From Aeromicrobium sp. Leaf245 (GTDB lineage Bacteria; Actinomycetota; Actinomycetes; Propionibacteriales; Nocardioidaceae): DNA of 64,000 bases. A program made the position numbers and the translations under genes. The stretch's first letter is position 1, and each line of letters opens with the position of its first letter. Below the pieces are notes generated by a model. The model was not told the DNA's origin, made no database searches, and was given only the letters and a program-made list of their open reading frames with translations. Shown piece after piece: positions 7,906 through 16,729 of the stretch. The stretch is taken from positions 1,674,001 through 1,738,000 of the forward strand of contig NZ_OW824151.1 of assembly GCF_942548115.1 (NCBI RefSeq). Direction: 5' to 3'.

Positions 7906-8645
7906 AAGCCGAACCGTCCGCCCAGCAGGCCCTGTTGGACCTCCAGGACACCGACTCCGCCCTCGCCCGGCTCCAGCACCGCCGCGGTTCCCTGCCCGAG
8001 CTCGCCCGCATCGAGGAGCTGACCGCCGAGGTCGCGCAGCTGCGCGGCCGCCAGGTCGAGGTCGAGACGACGGTCAGCGACCTCACGCGCGCCCAGAAGA
8101 AGGCCGACGCCGAGGTCGAGCAGGTCAAGACGCGCCGCACGCGCGACGAGGAGCGGCTCTCCTCCGGTGCGATCTCCAACCCGAAGGACCTCGAGAACCT
8201 CCAGCACGAGCTCGGCGCACTCGAGCGTCGCATCTCGACGCTCGAGGACGAGGAGCTCGAGATCATGGAGCAGCTCGAGATCGCCCAGGCCGAGCTCCGG
8301 GCGGTCACCGCCGACCACGACGCGCTGGTGGCCGAGCTCACGCACGTCACCGCGGCCCGCGACGCCGCGGTCGAGGCCATCGACGCCGAGGTCGTCGCGG
8401 TGAACGAGGAGCGCGAGAGCGTGGCTCCCGGCGTTCCGGCCGACCTGCTCGCCCTGTACGACAAGGTCCGTCACCAGTACGGCGGGCTCGGTGCCGCTGC
8501 GCTGCGTGCGCGCCGGTGCGAGGGGTGCCGCCTGGAGCTCAACGGCGCCGACCTGCGCGAGATCGCCGCCCAGCCCGAGGACGACGTCGTGCGCTGCCCC
8601 GAGTGCAGTCGCATCCTGGTGCGGACGGCCGAGTCCGGGCTGTGA
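7902..8645 (+). CDS. C4-type zinc-ribbon coiled-coil protein, apparent CTG start
   Basis: Protein of 247 aa with a long antiparallel coiled coil (ALLDLQDTDSALARLQHRRGSLPELARIEELTAEV through VEAIDAEVVAVNEERESV) and a C-terminal zinc ribbon with two CxxC knuckles: CEGCRLELNGADLREIAAQPEDDVVRCPECSRILVRT. No ATG, GTG or TTG lies in frame where homologues begin. AGGAGG at 7891-7896 is 5 nt upstream of CTG-AAA-GCC, and homologues begin 'KADPAAQ', matching LKAEPSAQQ, so CTG at 7902 is the best start. It forms a CTGA stop/start overlap with the nif3-like gene. The function is unknown; nucleic-acid binding is a guess for the family. Confidence 0.85.
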   Translation: MKAEPSAQQALLDLQDTDSALARLQHRRGSLPELARIEELTAEVAQLRGRQVEVETTVSDLTRAQKKADAEVEQVKTRRTRDEERLSSGAISNPKDLENLQHELGALERRISTLEDEELEIMEQLEIAQAELRAVTADHDALVAELTHVTAARDAAVEAIDAEVVAVNEERESVAPGVPADLLALYDKVRHQYGGLGAAALRARRCEGCRLELNGADLREIAAQPEDDVVRCPECSRILVRTAESGL

Positions 8646-9823
8646 CTGCCGCCGTCGGGCGGGTCGTCGTCGAGGCCGACGGAGGGTCGCGGGGCAATCC
8701 GGGGCCCGCCTCCTACGGTGCGCTGGTGCGCGACGAGTCCACCGGCGACGTCCTCGCCACGCGCGGTGAGACCATCGGCAGGGCCACCAACAACGTGGCC
8801 GAGTACCGCGGACTCATCGCCGGGCTCGAGCTCGCCGCCGAGCACGCTCCCGATGCCGACGTCGTCGTCCGCATGGACTCCAAGCTGGTCGTGGAGCAGA
8901 TGGCAGGACGCTGGAAGATCAAGCACGCGTCGATGAAGCCGTTGGCCGAGCAGGCCCGGGGGCTCGCCGACCGGGTCGTCGAGTGGACGTGGATCCCGCG
9001 CGACCAGAACGCCGCCGCCGACGCCCTCGCCAACGAGGCGCTGGACGCCCAGGCCCGCACCGGCGAGCCCGCCGTCGTGGGCACGGTCGCCCGGCAGGAG
9101 ACGACCTCGGTGGCGTCGGCCGACGACGTCACCGCACCGCTCGAGGCGCCGCCGAGTGGTACCGGCAAGGACACCAACCCGCTGCTCGGCTGGAGGGGCG
9201 ACGTGCACGGCCGCCCCACGACGCTCGTGCTGCTCAGGCACGGCGTCACGGCCAACACCGTGCGCAAGCTGTTCTGCGGCAAGGGTGGTTCCGACCCCGG
9301 CCTGGTTGCCGAGGGCGAGGCGCAGGCCGCGCGGGCGGCGGCCTGGATCGCTCGCCACCACGACGTCGACGCCATCATCTCCTCGCCGCTGCGCCGCACC
9401 CGCGAGACCGCCGGCTTCGTCGCCCGCGAGACCGGCGTGACGGTCGGCGTCGACGACGGTGTCGAGGAGGCCGCCTTCGGTGACTGGGACGGCCACAGCT
9501 TCGCCGAGATCATGGAGGACTGGCCCGACGAGCTGTCGACCTGGTTGTCCTCGACCGCGGTCGCCCCTCCGGGCGGGGAGTCCTTCGACGAGGTGCAGGA
9601 GCGGGTGCGGCAGGCGCGCGACCGGATCGTCGAGGCACACCCGGGTGAGACCGTCGTCGTCGTCAGCCACGTGACGCCCATCAAGCTCATGACGAGGCTC
9701 GCCCTGGACGGGCCGATGTCGATCATCCACCGCATGGAGCTGGCCCCGGCCAGCATCACGACCATCGCGTGGTGGCCTGACGGCACGCCGTCGCTGCGCG
9801 GGTTCTCGATCGTCCCCGAGTAG
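8642..9823 (+). CDS. Bifunctional RNase H / phosphatase (histidine phosphatase domain)
   Basis: Two-domain enzyme of 393 aa. Residues 1-135 are RNase H type I: VVVEADGGSRGNPGPASYGAL (first catalytic Asp), NNVAEYRGLIAGLELA (Glu), VVVRMDSKLVVEQMAGRWKIKH (Asp) and IPRDQNAAADALANEAL (Asp). A linker follows, then residues about 190-390 form a phosphoglycerate-mutase/CobC-like histidine phosphatase: LVLLRHGVTANT (catalytic RHG), SSPLRRTRETA, and VVVVSHVTPIKLM. The mycobacterial homologue Rv2228c has RNase H and alpha-ribazole/acid phosphatase activity, so roles in RNA-DNA hybrid removal and possibly cobamide assembly follow from the family. The GTG overlaps the upstream stop (GTGA). Confidence 0.93.
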   Translation: MTAAVGRVVVEADGGSRGNPGPASYGALVRDESTGDVLATRGETIGRATNNVAEYRGLIAGLELAAEHAPDADVVVRMDSKLVVEQMAGRWKIKHASMKPLAEQARGLADRVVEWTWIPRDQNAAADALANEALDAQARTGEPAVVGTVARQETTSVASADDVTAPLEAPPSGTGKDTNPLLGWRGDVHGRPTTLVLLRHGVTANTVRKLFCGKGGSDPGLVAEGEAQAARAAAWIARHHDVDAIISSPLRRTRETAGFVARETGVTVGVDDGVEEAAFGDWDGHSFAEIMEDWPDELSTWLSSTAVAPPGGESFDEVQERVRQARDRIVEAHPGETVVVVSHVTPIKLMTRLALDGPMSIIHRMELAPASITTIAWWPDGTPSLRGFSIVPE

Positions 9824-9863
9824 ACGGCCGCGCTCGGACGGTACGGCGTGGATGCGCCGATCG

Positions 9864-10625
9864 TCAGTGAGCGCCGGTGGTGACGACGTCGAGACGGGTC
9901 CCGTCCTGCTCGACCGTCCAGCCGAGGTCGCGCCACGCCGTGGCCAGCTCGTCCACCGATGCCGGCGAGGTGCCCTCGGTGAGCAGCGCGCGCACCAGCC
10001 GCCCCTTCGTGGCCTTGTTGAAGTGGCTCACGACGCTGCGGCGGCCGTCCTGCTCGTGCAGCACCCGGACGGTGGCGGTGCGGGGGGCGAGACCCGCGGA
10101 CGGCTTGCCCAGGTTCACGTAGGCGCCCGAGCGCAGGTCGACGAGCAGCCCGTCGGCCACCTCGTCGTCGAGGACCTGCGGCAGCACCGGCCGCCACCGA
10201 CCGGCGACGGGGCCCAGGCGCGGCAGCGTGACCGTGCCGGAGAGGCGGTAGGCAGGGATCGGGTCGCCGACCCGCACCAGGCCGAACAGGGCGCTCGCGA
10301 CGGCCACGGTCCGCTCGGCCCGGGCGGTGGCAGCGTCGTCGAGGGTGGCGAGGTCGAGCTCGCCGAACAGCACGCCGGTGTACACCTCGCCCGCCGGTGC
10401 GCACGGCACCTCGAAGAGACGGGCGTCGGTCTCCACGGCATCGGCCTGCGTGGGGCCGAGCCCCAGCACCTCGGCGGCCCGTCGGGTGCCCGCGAGACGG
10501 ACCAGGGCCCGCGACACCTGGTCACGCACCTGCGTGAGACGCGGGAACGACAACGCGGCCAGGTCCAGCACGGGTCCGTCGGACGGTGCGGTCTTGCCCT
10601 CGGAGGGCGGGAGCACGATCAGCAC
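9864..10625 (-). CDS. yaaA: Peroxide stress protein YaaA
   Basis: Cytoplasmic 253-aa protein of the YaaA/DUF328 family, which limits intracellular free iron and oxidative DNA damage during peroxide stress in E. coli and has a DNA-binding fold. The hallmark N terminus LIVLPPSEGKT is intact, followed by FSGELDLATLDD-like GELDLATLDD, ALFGLVRVGDPIPAYRLSG and the later NKATKGRLVRALL segment (HFNKATKGRLVRALLTEG). The start is GTG. It faces the RNase H operon tail to tail and lies 31 bp downstream of the Mn exporter gene on the same strand, so readthrough from that riboswitch-controlled transcript is possible. Confidence 0.9.
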   Translation of the reverse strand: MLIVLPPSEGKTAPSDGPVLDLAALSFPRLTQVRDQVSRALVRLAGTRRAAEVLGLGPTQADAVETDARLFEVPCAPAGEVYTGVLFGELDLATLDDAATARAERTVAVASALFGLVRVGDPIPAYRLSGTVTLPRLGPVAGRWRPVLPQVLDDEVADGLLVDLRSGAYVNLGKPSAGLAPRTATVRVLHEQDGRRSVVSHFNKATKGRLVRALLTEGTSPASVDELATAWRDLGWTVEQDGTRLDVVTTGAH

Positions 10626-10656
10626 CGGGCGAGCCTAGCGAGGCAGCGGACGGCGA

Positions 10657-11232
10657 TCAGCGCACACCCTCGAAGATGAGCAGCGCGCCGAAGATCGCGA
10701 ACGCCACGGCGGCGCCGTAGCGGATCGCCCGCTCCGGCAGGTGCTTGCCGAGCACCGCGCCGACGCCGATCGCGAGCGCGTCGGCCGCCACCATGCCCAC
10801 GGTGCTGCCGATCCAGACGCCGAACCAGTCCTCGCGCACGGCGAGGGTGATCGTGGCGAGCATCGTCTTGTCACCCAGCTCGGCCAGGAAGAAGGCCAGA
10901 CCCACCGCCAGCAGGGCCGAGCCCGTGGCCTTGCGCGCCTTGTCGGCCTCGCCCTCGGTGAGCTCGTCGCCCCGCAGCGTCCAGAGCGCGAAGCCGAGGA
11001 ACGCCACACCGGCGGCGATCGCGATCCCGGACTGGTACTTCTCGAAGCTCGTGCCGATCCAGTAGCCGATGCCCACGGACGCGAGGTGGACGACCGCCGT
11101 CGCCGCCGTGATGCCGATGATGACGTCACGCGCCCGGTACCGGGTGGCGAACGTCATCGCCATCAGCTGGCTCTTGTCGCCGAGCTCGGCGACGAAGATG
11201 ACAGCGGTGCTGAGCCACAGGGCCTCGAACAT
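10657..11232 (-). CDS. TMEM165/GDT1-family (UPF0016) manganese exporter
   Basis: Integral membrane protein of 191 aa with six predicted helices in two homologous halves. Each half carries the family signature E-x-G-D-K-[ST]: FVAELGDKSQLMAMTFATRYR near residue 15 and FFLAELGDKTMLATITLA near residue 120. The acidic residues of these motifs bind the transported cation. The family exports Mn2+ (and Ca2+), including MneA-type exporters in bacteria. The leader contains a yybP-ykoY manganese riboswitch followed by a terminator-like hairpin, which strongly supports Mn as substrate. Expression should rise when cytoplasmic Mn2+ is high. Confidence 0.93.
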   Translation of the reverse strand: MFEALWLSTAVIFVAELGDKSQLMAMTFATRYRARDVIIGITAATAVVHLASVGIGYWIGTSFEKYQSGIAIAAGVAFLGFALWTLRGDELTEGEADKARKATGSALLAVGLAFFLAELGDKTMLATITLAVREDWFGVWIGSTVGMVAADALAIGVGAVLGKHLPERAIRYGAAVAFAIFGALLIFEGVR

Positions 11233-11239
11233 GAAGAAA

Positions 11240-11263
11240 CTCCTCGTCCCCCAGGACGAGGAG
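11240..11263 (-). terminator. Expression-platform hairpin just upstream of the Mn exporter
   Basis: A perfect 10-bp stem, read on the minus strand CTCCTCGTCC then GGACGAGGAG, with a 4-nt loop. It is followed by TTTCTTC and then the ATG. The hairpin both precedes a T-rich tract (attenuator) and buries the only GAGGAG ribosome site, so it can work by either mechanism. It follows the riboswitch aptamer by about 40 nt. Confidence 0.7.
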
Positions 11264-11305
11264 CCATGATCGACGAGCCTCGACCCAGGATCGTCAACGA
11301 TCTAT

Positions 11306-11424
11306 GGGTCGAAAGTCTCGTCCGCCGAGACCGTCGCCGGTCTGGCCCGCTGCACCGGAGGACAGACCCGAGGGCCCGGCTTCAGTATGTCGACGCAGCG
11401 ATTGGGGACTACTCCCTTTCGCAG
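11306..11424 (-). ncRNA. yybP-ykoY manganese riboswitch
   Basis: On the minus strand the leader reads GCGAAAGGGAGTAG near its 5' end and CGTCGACATACTGAAGC about 25 nt later, then GC-rich P3/P4 helices, and finishes with GAGACTTTCGACCC. The first two match the conserved loop L1 and L3 segments of the yybP-ykoY aptamer (consensus AAAGGGGAGTAG and GTCAACATACT), which bind Mn2+. It lies directly upstream of a GDT1-type Mn exporter, the classical target. The 3' part can alternatively pair with the following GACCCA...TGGGTC helix. Confidence 0.85.
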
Positions 11425-11427
11425 CCC

Positions 11428-11817
11428 TCAGCCTAGGGCATCGAGGACACGGAGCGCATCGTGACGTCGGTCCCACGGAACCACGAGGTGGTCGTGGTGG
11501 AACCCGGCGACCACGTTGCACGCGATCTCGTCGCCGGCCAGCGCTGCGGAGATCGTGGCCGTCAGGCCGACACCGTCGAGCGCGGAGGCCACCGTCAGGG
11601 TGATCCAGGCGCCGACGAACTCGTACACCAGACCGTCCTCGTCGGCCTCCGTCTGCTCGACCACGACGGTGAGCCCCTCGGCCTCGCGCACCGCCGCGAG
11701 GGCGGTGGACGTGTCGAAGCCCTGCGAGACGATCGCGTACACGACGGGCTCGGGATGGAGCCGAGGGCGCAGGTCACCGACCCCACCCCCGGTCCTCGCC
11801 ACGGCATCGGACGGCAT
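11428..11817 (-). CDS. ACT-domain protein
   Basis: Small cytoplasmic protein (129 aa) with two ACT-like halves; ACT domains usually bind amino acids or other small ligands. The first part is LRPRLHPEPVVYAIVSQGFDTSTALAAVREAEGLTVVVEQTEADEDGL, the second WITLTVASALDGVGLTATISAALAGDEIACNVVAGFHHDHLVVPWDRRHDALRVLDAL. The ALAGDEIACNVVAGFHHDHLVVP segment is diagnostic of this family. No enzymatic domain is attached, so it is a stand-alone ligand-binding protein. The ATG was chosen for its GGAGG eight bases upstream. The end lies just upstream of the Mn riboswitch promoter on the same strand. Confidence 0.8.
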   Translation of the reverse strand: MPSDAVARTGGGVGDLRPRLHPEPVVYAIVSQGFDTSTALAAVREAEGLTVVVEQTEADEDGLVYEFVGAWITLTVASALDGVGLTATISAALAGDEIACNVVAGFHHDHLVVPWDRRHDALRVLDALG

Positions 11818-11893
11818 CTCCTCGACCTCCACGACGCCAGCGTAGGGACCGAAGGTTGCAAGGACGTGACGAGCGCGCCCTAGACTGGCCCAC

Positions 11894-12293
11894 GAACGAG
11901 GCGGCCGGGCGGCCGCGGCGGGCTCAGGCCCGTCGAGGAAAGTCCGGACTCCACCGAGCACGGTGGTGGCCAACAGCCACCCACGGTGACGTGCGGGACA
12001 GTGCCACAGAGAACAGACCGCCAACGGCCCCGGAACCCTCTTGGGTGACGGGGTGCGGGCAAGGGTGAAACGGTGAGGTAAGAGCTCACCAGCGACGTCG
12101 GTGACGGCGTCGGCTAGGTAAACCCCACCGGGAGCAAGACCAAGAGGGCGCTCCGGCGCCTGCGCTGACGGGCTGCTCGTCCGATGTCAGCGGGTAGGTC
12201 GCTCGAGGCGCGCAGCGATGCGTGACCCAGATGGATGGTCGCCCCCCGGTCCTCGGACCGGGGACAGAATCCGGCTTACAGGCCGCCTCGTTC
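11894..12293 (+). ncRNA. rnpB: RNase P RNA, bacterial class A
   Basis: Ribozyme component of RNase P, which removes tRNA 5' leaders. The ends pair perfectly: GAACGAGGCGGC at 11894-11905 with GCCGCCTCGTTC at 12282-12293 (P1). Conserved core elements are present in order: GAGGAAAGTCCGGACTCC, CAGGGTGGTGGC-type P7-P10 region with AACAGCCAC, ACAGAGAACAGACCGCC, GGTAAGAGCTCACCAGC, GGCTAGGTAAACCCCA, and AGATGGATGGTCGCC followed by GACAGAATCCGGCTTACAG. The length of about 400 nt is typical. Confidence 0.97.
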
Positions 12294-12320
12294 ACTCTTC
12301 CTGTTCGCCGCCCACGGCCC

Positions 12321-12341
12321 GGCACCCCCGCCGGGGGTGCC
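12321..12341 (+). terminator. Stem-loop after rnpB
   Basis: GGCACCCCCG-C-CGGGGGTGCC forms a 10-bp GC stem 28 nt after the end of RNase P RNA. No T-run follows. It is the expected place for transcription of rnpB to stop. Confidence 0.6.
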
Positions 12342-12454
12342 GTCCTGCGTGGGTGGGGACGCTTGCTCAGGTGTCCGGCGACTTCAGCACGCCTCGACCG
12401 TGTGCCACGCGGGCAGGCTCCACGGCTCTCGAACGTGTGCGTCCGGAGGACAGG

Positions 12455-13303
12455 TCAGGGGAGGGTGAGGATCTCCGCACCCTCGGGCGTCACCAGCAGG
12501 GTGTGCTCGAACTGGGCGGTGCGGGAGTGGTCCTGGGTGGTGGCGGTCCAGCCGTCGTCCCACAGGTCCCACTCGATCGAGCCGAGCGTCAGCATCGGCT
12601 CGATGGTGAAGGTCATGCCGACCTCGATGATCGTGTCGGCCGACGGCTCGTCGTAGTGCGGCACGATCAGCCCGTCGTGGAACGCCGGGCCCACGCCGTG
12701 GCCGGTGAAGTCACGGACGACGCCGTAGCCGAAGCGCGCGGCGTAGGCCTCGATGACCCGACCGATCACGTTGATCTGACGACCCGGCTTGACCGCGCGG
12801 ATCGCGCGGTGGGTGGCCTCGCGGGTGCGCTCCACGAGCAGGCGCGACTCCTCGTCGACGTCGCCGACGAGGTAGGTCTGGTTCGTGTCGCCGTGGACGC
12901 CGTCCACGTAGGCGGTGATGTCGATGTTGACGATGTCGCCGTCCTCGAGGGGACGGTCGTCGGGGATGCCGTGGCAGATCACCTCGTTCACGCTGCTGCA
13001 CAGCGACTTCGGGTAGCCGCGGTAGCCCAGCGTCGACGGGTAGGCGTCGTGGGCGACGAGGAAGTCGTGGCCCACCCGGTCGAGCTCGTCGGTGGTCACG
13101 CCCGGTGCGATCGCCGCCTCCACCGCGTCGAGCGCCTGCGCTGCGATCCTGCCGGCGACCCGCATGCGCGCGATCGTGTCGGCATCGCGCACCGAAGACC
13201 CGCGGTAGGGCAGGGGAGCGGGCTGGCCGACGTACTCGGGCCGGTCGATGCGCGACGGGACGTGGCGGACGGGGGAGACGCGGCCGGCGACGAGGGGAGA
13301 CAC
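12455..13303 (-). CDS. map: Type I methionine aminopeptidase
   Basis: Removes the initiator methionine from nascent proteins; dinuclear metal hydrolase of 282 aa. Metal-ligand and substrate motifs are in order: [47 protein letters not shown] (two Asp ligands), [15 protein letters not shown] (His ligand), FTIEPML (Glu) and FEHTLLVT (Glu). An extra N-terminal 40 residues ([30 protein letters not shown]) carry the short SPVRHVP-type linker common in actinobacterial MapB enzymes rather than a zinc finger. The start is GTG. It faces rnpB tail to tail. Confidence 0.95.
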   Translation of the reverse strand: MSPLVAGRVSPVRHVPSRIDRPEYVGQPAPLPYRGSSVRDADTIARMRVAGRIAAQALDAVEAAIAPGVTTDELDRVGHDFLVAHDAYPSTLGYRGYPKSLCSSVNEVICHGIPDDRPLEDGDIVNIDITAYVDGVHGDTNQTYLVGDVDEESRLLVERTREATHRAIRAVKPGRQINVIGRVIEAYAARFGYGVVRDFTGHGVGPAFHDGLIVPHYDEPSADTIIEVGMTFTIEPMLTLGSIEWDLWDDGWTATTQDHSRTAQFEHTLLVTPEGAEILTLP

Positions 13304-13380
13304 GTCCCGATGCTACGAGGCCGCTCCGCCTCCGACGATCGCGAGGGGCATCGGCACCGAGGGTGGGGCAGGATGGGTCC

Positions 13381-13584
13381 ATGAGCGCCGAGGCCCCCGC
13401 ATTCTTCTTCTGTCTCAAGCACCACACCGTCGAGGGTGAGGACGGCTGCAAGGCCGCCGACCGCCTGGGCCCCTACCCGACCGAGGCCGACGCTGCGCGT
13501 GCCCTCGACAAGGTCCAGGAGCGCAACGAGTCGTGGGACAACGACCCCGACTGGAACGACGACAAGCCCTCCGCCGACGCGTGA
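13381..13584 (+). CDS. Small conserved actinobacterial protein (67 aa), function unknown
   Basis: Reads MSAEAPAFFFCLKHHTVEGEDGCKAADRLGPYPTEADAARALDKVQERNESWDNDPDWNDD. The GPYPTEADAARALDK segment resembles SPOR-like repeats in small actinobacterial proteins, and the tail is acidic and probably disordered. Two Cys and two His (CLKHHTVEGEDGC) could bind a metal, but this is only a possibility. The next gene starts by a 4-base GTGA overlap, so the pair is co-translated. It is divergent from map. Confidence 0.75.
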   Translation: MSAEAPAFFFCLKHHTVEGEDGCKAADRLGPYPTEADAARALDKVQERNESWDNDPDWNDDKPSADA

Positions 13585-13853
13585 GCCGCACGAACCTGCA
13601 GCTCGACCGCTCGGGTCCGTGGATCGGCGTCACCGGGCTGGTGGTGATGCTGTGGCTGGTGATCTCCACCGTGCTCTACGCGCCGTGGTGGGGCGTGCTG
13701 CTGCACCTCGTCGTGCTGGCGTGCTTCGTGCCGGTGCTGCGTCGCACGATCGCGACCCAGCCGGCCCGCGCCACCTGGGTGCCGCTCTACGCCCTGGCGG
13801 CCTGGTTCGCCGTCAACGCCGTCGGCGTCTCGCTGTTCGACTGGCGCACCTGA
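13581..13853 (+). CDS. Small membrane protein, function unknown
   Basis: Protein of 90 aa with three hydrophobic segments: IGVTGLVVMLWLVISTVLYAPWWGVLLHLVVLACFVPVLRR (two helices with a PWW turn) and WVPLYALAAWFAVNAVGVSLF near the end, so it should be an inner-membrane protein. The N terminus VSRTNLQLDRSGPW is short and polar. The GTG start overlaps the stop of the preceding small gene. No family with known function is recognised; similar small hydrophobic proteins are common in actinobacteria. Confidence 0.7.
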   Translation: MSRTNLQLDRSGPWIGVTGLVVMLWLVISTVLYAPWWGVLLHLVVLACFVPVLRRTIATQPARATWVPLYALAAWFAVNAVGVSLFDWRT

Positions 13854-13880
13854 GCCGGGCCACGTCGGCCGGGCTCGCGG

Positions 13881-14816
13881 TCAGGAGTCGAAGGTGTGCT
13901 CCGGCCCGGGGAACGTGCCGCCCGCGACGTCGGCTGCGAACTCCTGGGCGGCGCCCAGGATCACCGAGTGCAGGTCGGCGTAGCGCTTCACGAAGCGCGG
14001 CGCCTTGCCCGTGCGCAGGCCCAGCATGTCCTGCCAGACGAGCACCTGGGCATCGCAGTCGGCTCCGGCCCCGATGCCGATCGTGGGGATGTGCAGCGTG
14101 CGGGTGATCTCGGCCGCGATGGGGGCGGGCACCATCTCCATGACGACGGACGAGGCACCGGCCTCCTGCACAGCGAGGGCGTCCTCCATCAGCTTCGCCG
14201 AGGCGTCGCCACGGCCCTGCACCCGGTAGCCACCGAGCGCGTGCTCGGACTGAGGGGTGAAGCCGATGTGCGCCATGACGGGGATCGCGCCCTTCGTGAG
14301 CAGCTCGATCTGCGGAGCCATCTCGGCCCCGCCCTCGAGCTTCACCACGTGGGCCTGGCCCTCCTTCATGAACCGCACCGCCGTGTCGTACGCCTGCTCA
14401 GGCGAGCGCTGGTAGGACCCGAACGGCAGGTCGGCGACCACGAGGGCACGCCGGGCGGTGCGGGTGACGGCCTTCACGAGCGGGAGCAGCTCGTCGACCG
14501 TGACCGGCAGGGAGGACTCGTACCCGAACACGTTGTTGGCCGCGGAGTCGCCGATGAACAGCACCGGGATGCCGGCCTCGTCGAACGTGGCGGCGGTGTA
14601 CTGGTCGTAGGTCGTGAGCATGACCCACTTGTGGCCCTGCTCCTTCCACTGCTGCAGGTGGTGCGTCCGCACGCGGCGGATCGCGGGGTCGGTCGTCGGG
14701 CCGGCTGCCACGGGTGTGGCGGGGCTCGAGCCGGGGGAGTCGGGCGCGGAGGTGCTCGCGCTGCCGTAGGGGGCAGTCTCCTCGGCCGACGTCGGGGCAG
14801 GGGTGTGCTCGGTCAT
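13881..14816 (-). CDS. panB: 3-methyl-2-oxobutanoate hydroxymethyltransferase
   Basis: First committed enzyme of pantothenate synthesis; transfers a hydroxymethyl group from 5,10-methylenetetrahydrofolate to 2-oxoisovalerate. 311 aa. After a Pro/Ser/Thr-rich N-terminal extension of about 50 residues, the enzyme reads [44 protein letters not shown] (metal-binding Asp in GDS), [53 protein letters not shown] and [25 protein letters not shown]. The ATG at 14816 follows a GAGAGGGACCC ribosome site. The extension is longer than in E. coli and typical of actinobacterial PanB. Confidence 0.96.
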   Translation of the reverse strand: MTEHTPAPTSAEETAPYGSASTSAPDSPGSSPATPVAAGPTTDPAIRRVRTHHLQQWKEQGHKWVMLTTYDQYTAATFDEAGIPVLFIGDSAANNVFGYESSLPVTVDELLPLVKAVTRTARRALVVADLPFGSYQRSPEQAYDTAVRFMKEGQAHVVKLEGGAEMAPQIELLTKGAIPVMAHIGFTPQSEHALGGYRVQGRGDASAKLMEDALAVQEAGASSVVMEMVPAPIAAEITRTLHIPTIGIGAGADCDAQVLVWQDMLGLRTGKAPRFVKRYADLHSVILGAAQEFAADVAGGTFPGPEHTFDS

Positions 14817-14913
14817 GGTGGGTCCCTCTCTTCTCGCAGCCCCTCGGTGGGGGTCCACGGACAGGTCCCATCCTGCCGCATCGACGCCGGATGTCGCGTC
14901 GATGTGCGGGAGG

Positions 14914-16692
14914 TCACGAGTCGAGCGACTCGCGCCACGCGTTGGTCATGGGCACGCGGCGGTCGCGGCCGAAGTTGCGGCGGCTGACCTTGGGTCCGGG
15001 CGGGTACTGGCGACGCTTGTACTCGGCCTTGTCCACGAGGGTGACCACCCGCTCCACGAGCGCGGCGTCGAAGCCCTCGGCGATCACGGCCGCCGAGCCG
15101 AGGTCGCGCTCCACGTAGGCGTCGAGCACGGCGTCGAGCAGCTCGTAGGGCGGCAGCGAGTCCGAGTCCAGCTGACCGGGACGCAGCTCGGCCGACGGCG
15201 GCTTGCTGATGGTGCTCTCGGGGATCGGAGGCTGCTCACCACGCTCCTCGGCCCACGCGTTGCGCCACCGGGCGACCTCCCACACCAAGGTCTTGGGGAG
15301 GTCCTTGATGGGGGCGTACGCGCCCACCGCGTCGCCGTAGATCGTGGAGTAGCCGGTGGCCAGCTCGGACTTGTTGCCGCACGCGAGGACGAGGTGCCCG
15401 TGCTGGTTCGACAGACCCATCCAGACGACGGCGCGGATCCTCGCCTGCAGGTTCTCCTCGGCGATGCCGTCGAGCCGGGTCGTCGTCCGGCCCAACGTCG
15501 ACTGGAACGCGTCGAAGATGGGCCCGATCGGCACGGTGTCGAGCTGCAGGCCGGTGCGGCGCGCGAGCTCGGCGGCGTCGGTGCGGCTGTGCTCGGAGGA
15601 CCAGTCACTCGGGTTCGAGACGCCGAAGACGTTCTCGGCGCCCAGGGCGTCGACCGCGATCGCACCGACGAGGGTGGAGTCGATGCCGCCGGACAGGCCG
15701 AGCAGCACCGACGAGGCGCCGTTCTTGCGCACGTAGTCGCGCAGGCCCAGCACGATCGCCCAGTACCGCTCGCCGAGGTCGTCCCACCTCTCGGCGACCA
15801 CCGGCACCGCCGGCTCGTAGGCCGGCAGGGGATCGGAGGAGATCACGGTGCGCTCGACCCGCAGGCCGTGGAAGCGCGTGCCGGGGTCCGGCATGGGCGC
15901 GGTGGCGGCGGGCAGGTCGAGGTCGACGACGAGCAGCTCCGGCTCGAACTGGGCGGCGCGTGCCACCAGCTCGCCCGCGGCGTCGACGACGAGCGAGTCG
16001 CCGTCGAAGACCAGCTCGTCCTGCCCGCCGACGAGGTTCACGTACGCGAGCGCGCAGCTGCCCTCGCGGGCCCGACGGGCGCACAGGTCGAGCCGCACGT
16101 CGTCCTTCGCCGCCTCGTACGGAGAGCCGTTGAGCACCACGAGGAGTCCCGCCTCGGCGGCGTCGGCGGCCGCGGAGGGTCCGTCCTGCCAGATGTCCTC
16201 GCAGATCGCGATCGCGACGTCGACCCCGTGCACCTGCACGACCTGGGTCTCGTCACCGGGCACGAAGTGACGGAACTCGTCGAAGACGCCGTAGTTGGGG
16301 AGGTGGTGCTTGTCGTAGCGCGTCACGACCCGACCACCGGTCAGCACCGACGCGGAGTTCGTGGGCGCGTTCTTGGGCACCCCCAGCCGGTCGGTGTCGA
16401 CGTGGTCCTTCGCGGTGTCGAGGTGCCCGACGACGACGACGAGGTCGCCGAGGCCCTCCTCGACGAGGCGCGCGGCGAGGGCGGGCACGCGGTCGCGCGT
16501 GCCCTCGATGAACGACAGCCGGTAGGCCATGTCCTCGACCGGGTAGCCGTTGAGGACCATCTCGGGCATCACGAGCAGGTGGGCTCCGGCCCTGGACGCG
16601 TCGTGCGCGGCCGCGACGACGAGCTCGACGTTGCCGTCGAGGTCCCCGACGCGGGGGTTGACCTGGGCGAGGGCGAGACGCAGCTGGGGCAC
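14914..16692 (-). CDS. nadE: Glutamine-dependent NAD+ synthetase
   Basis: Amidates nicotinic acid adenine dinucleotide to NAD+ using glutamine. 592 aa. The N-terminal nitrilase-type glutaminase domain carries the Glu-Lys-Cys triad: [17 protein letters not shown] (Glu), [12 protein letters not shown] (Lys) and [11 protein letters not shown] (Cys). The synthetase domain starts near residue 300 with the PP-loop [22 protein letters not shown], then [63 protein letters not shown] and the C-terminal [27 protein letters not shown]. It has its own promoter region and ends 97 bp upstream of the panB start on the same strand, so panB may be cotranscribed. Confidence 0.97.
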   Translation of the reverse strand: MPQLRLALAQVNPRVGDLDGNVELVVAAAHDASRAGAHLLVMPEMVLNGYPVEDMAYRLSFIEGTRDRVPALAARLVEEGLGDLVVVVGHLDTAKDHVDTDRLGVPKNAPTNSASVLTGGRVVTRYDKHHLPNYGVFDEFRHFVPGDETQVVQVHGVDVAIAICEDIWQDGPSAAADAAEAGLLVVLNGSPYEAAKDDVRLDLCARRAREGSCALAYVNLVGGQDELVFDGDSLVVDAAGELVARAAQFEPELLVVDLDLPAATAPMPDPGTRFHGLRVERTVISSDPLPAYEPAVPVVAERWDDLGERYWAIVLGLRDYVRKNGASSVLLGLSGGIDSTLVGAIAVDALGAENVFGVSNPSDWSSEHSRTDAAELARRTGLQLDTVPIGPIFDAFQSTLGRTTTRLDGIAEENLQARIRAVVWMGLSNQHGHLVLACGNKSELATGYSTIYGDAVGAYAPIKDLPKTLVWEVARWRNAWAEERGEQPPIPESTISKPPSAELRPGQLDSDSLPPYELLDAVLDAYVERDLGSAAVIAEGFDAALVERVVTLVDKAEYKRRQYPPGPKVSRRNFGRDRRVPMTNAWRESLDS

Positions 16693-16729
16693 ACGGCCAG
16701 CCTAGGGCTCGACCGACCATGATGGAGCC

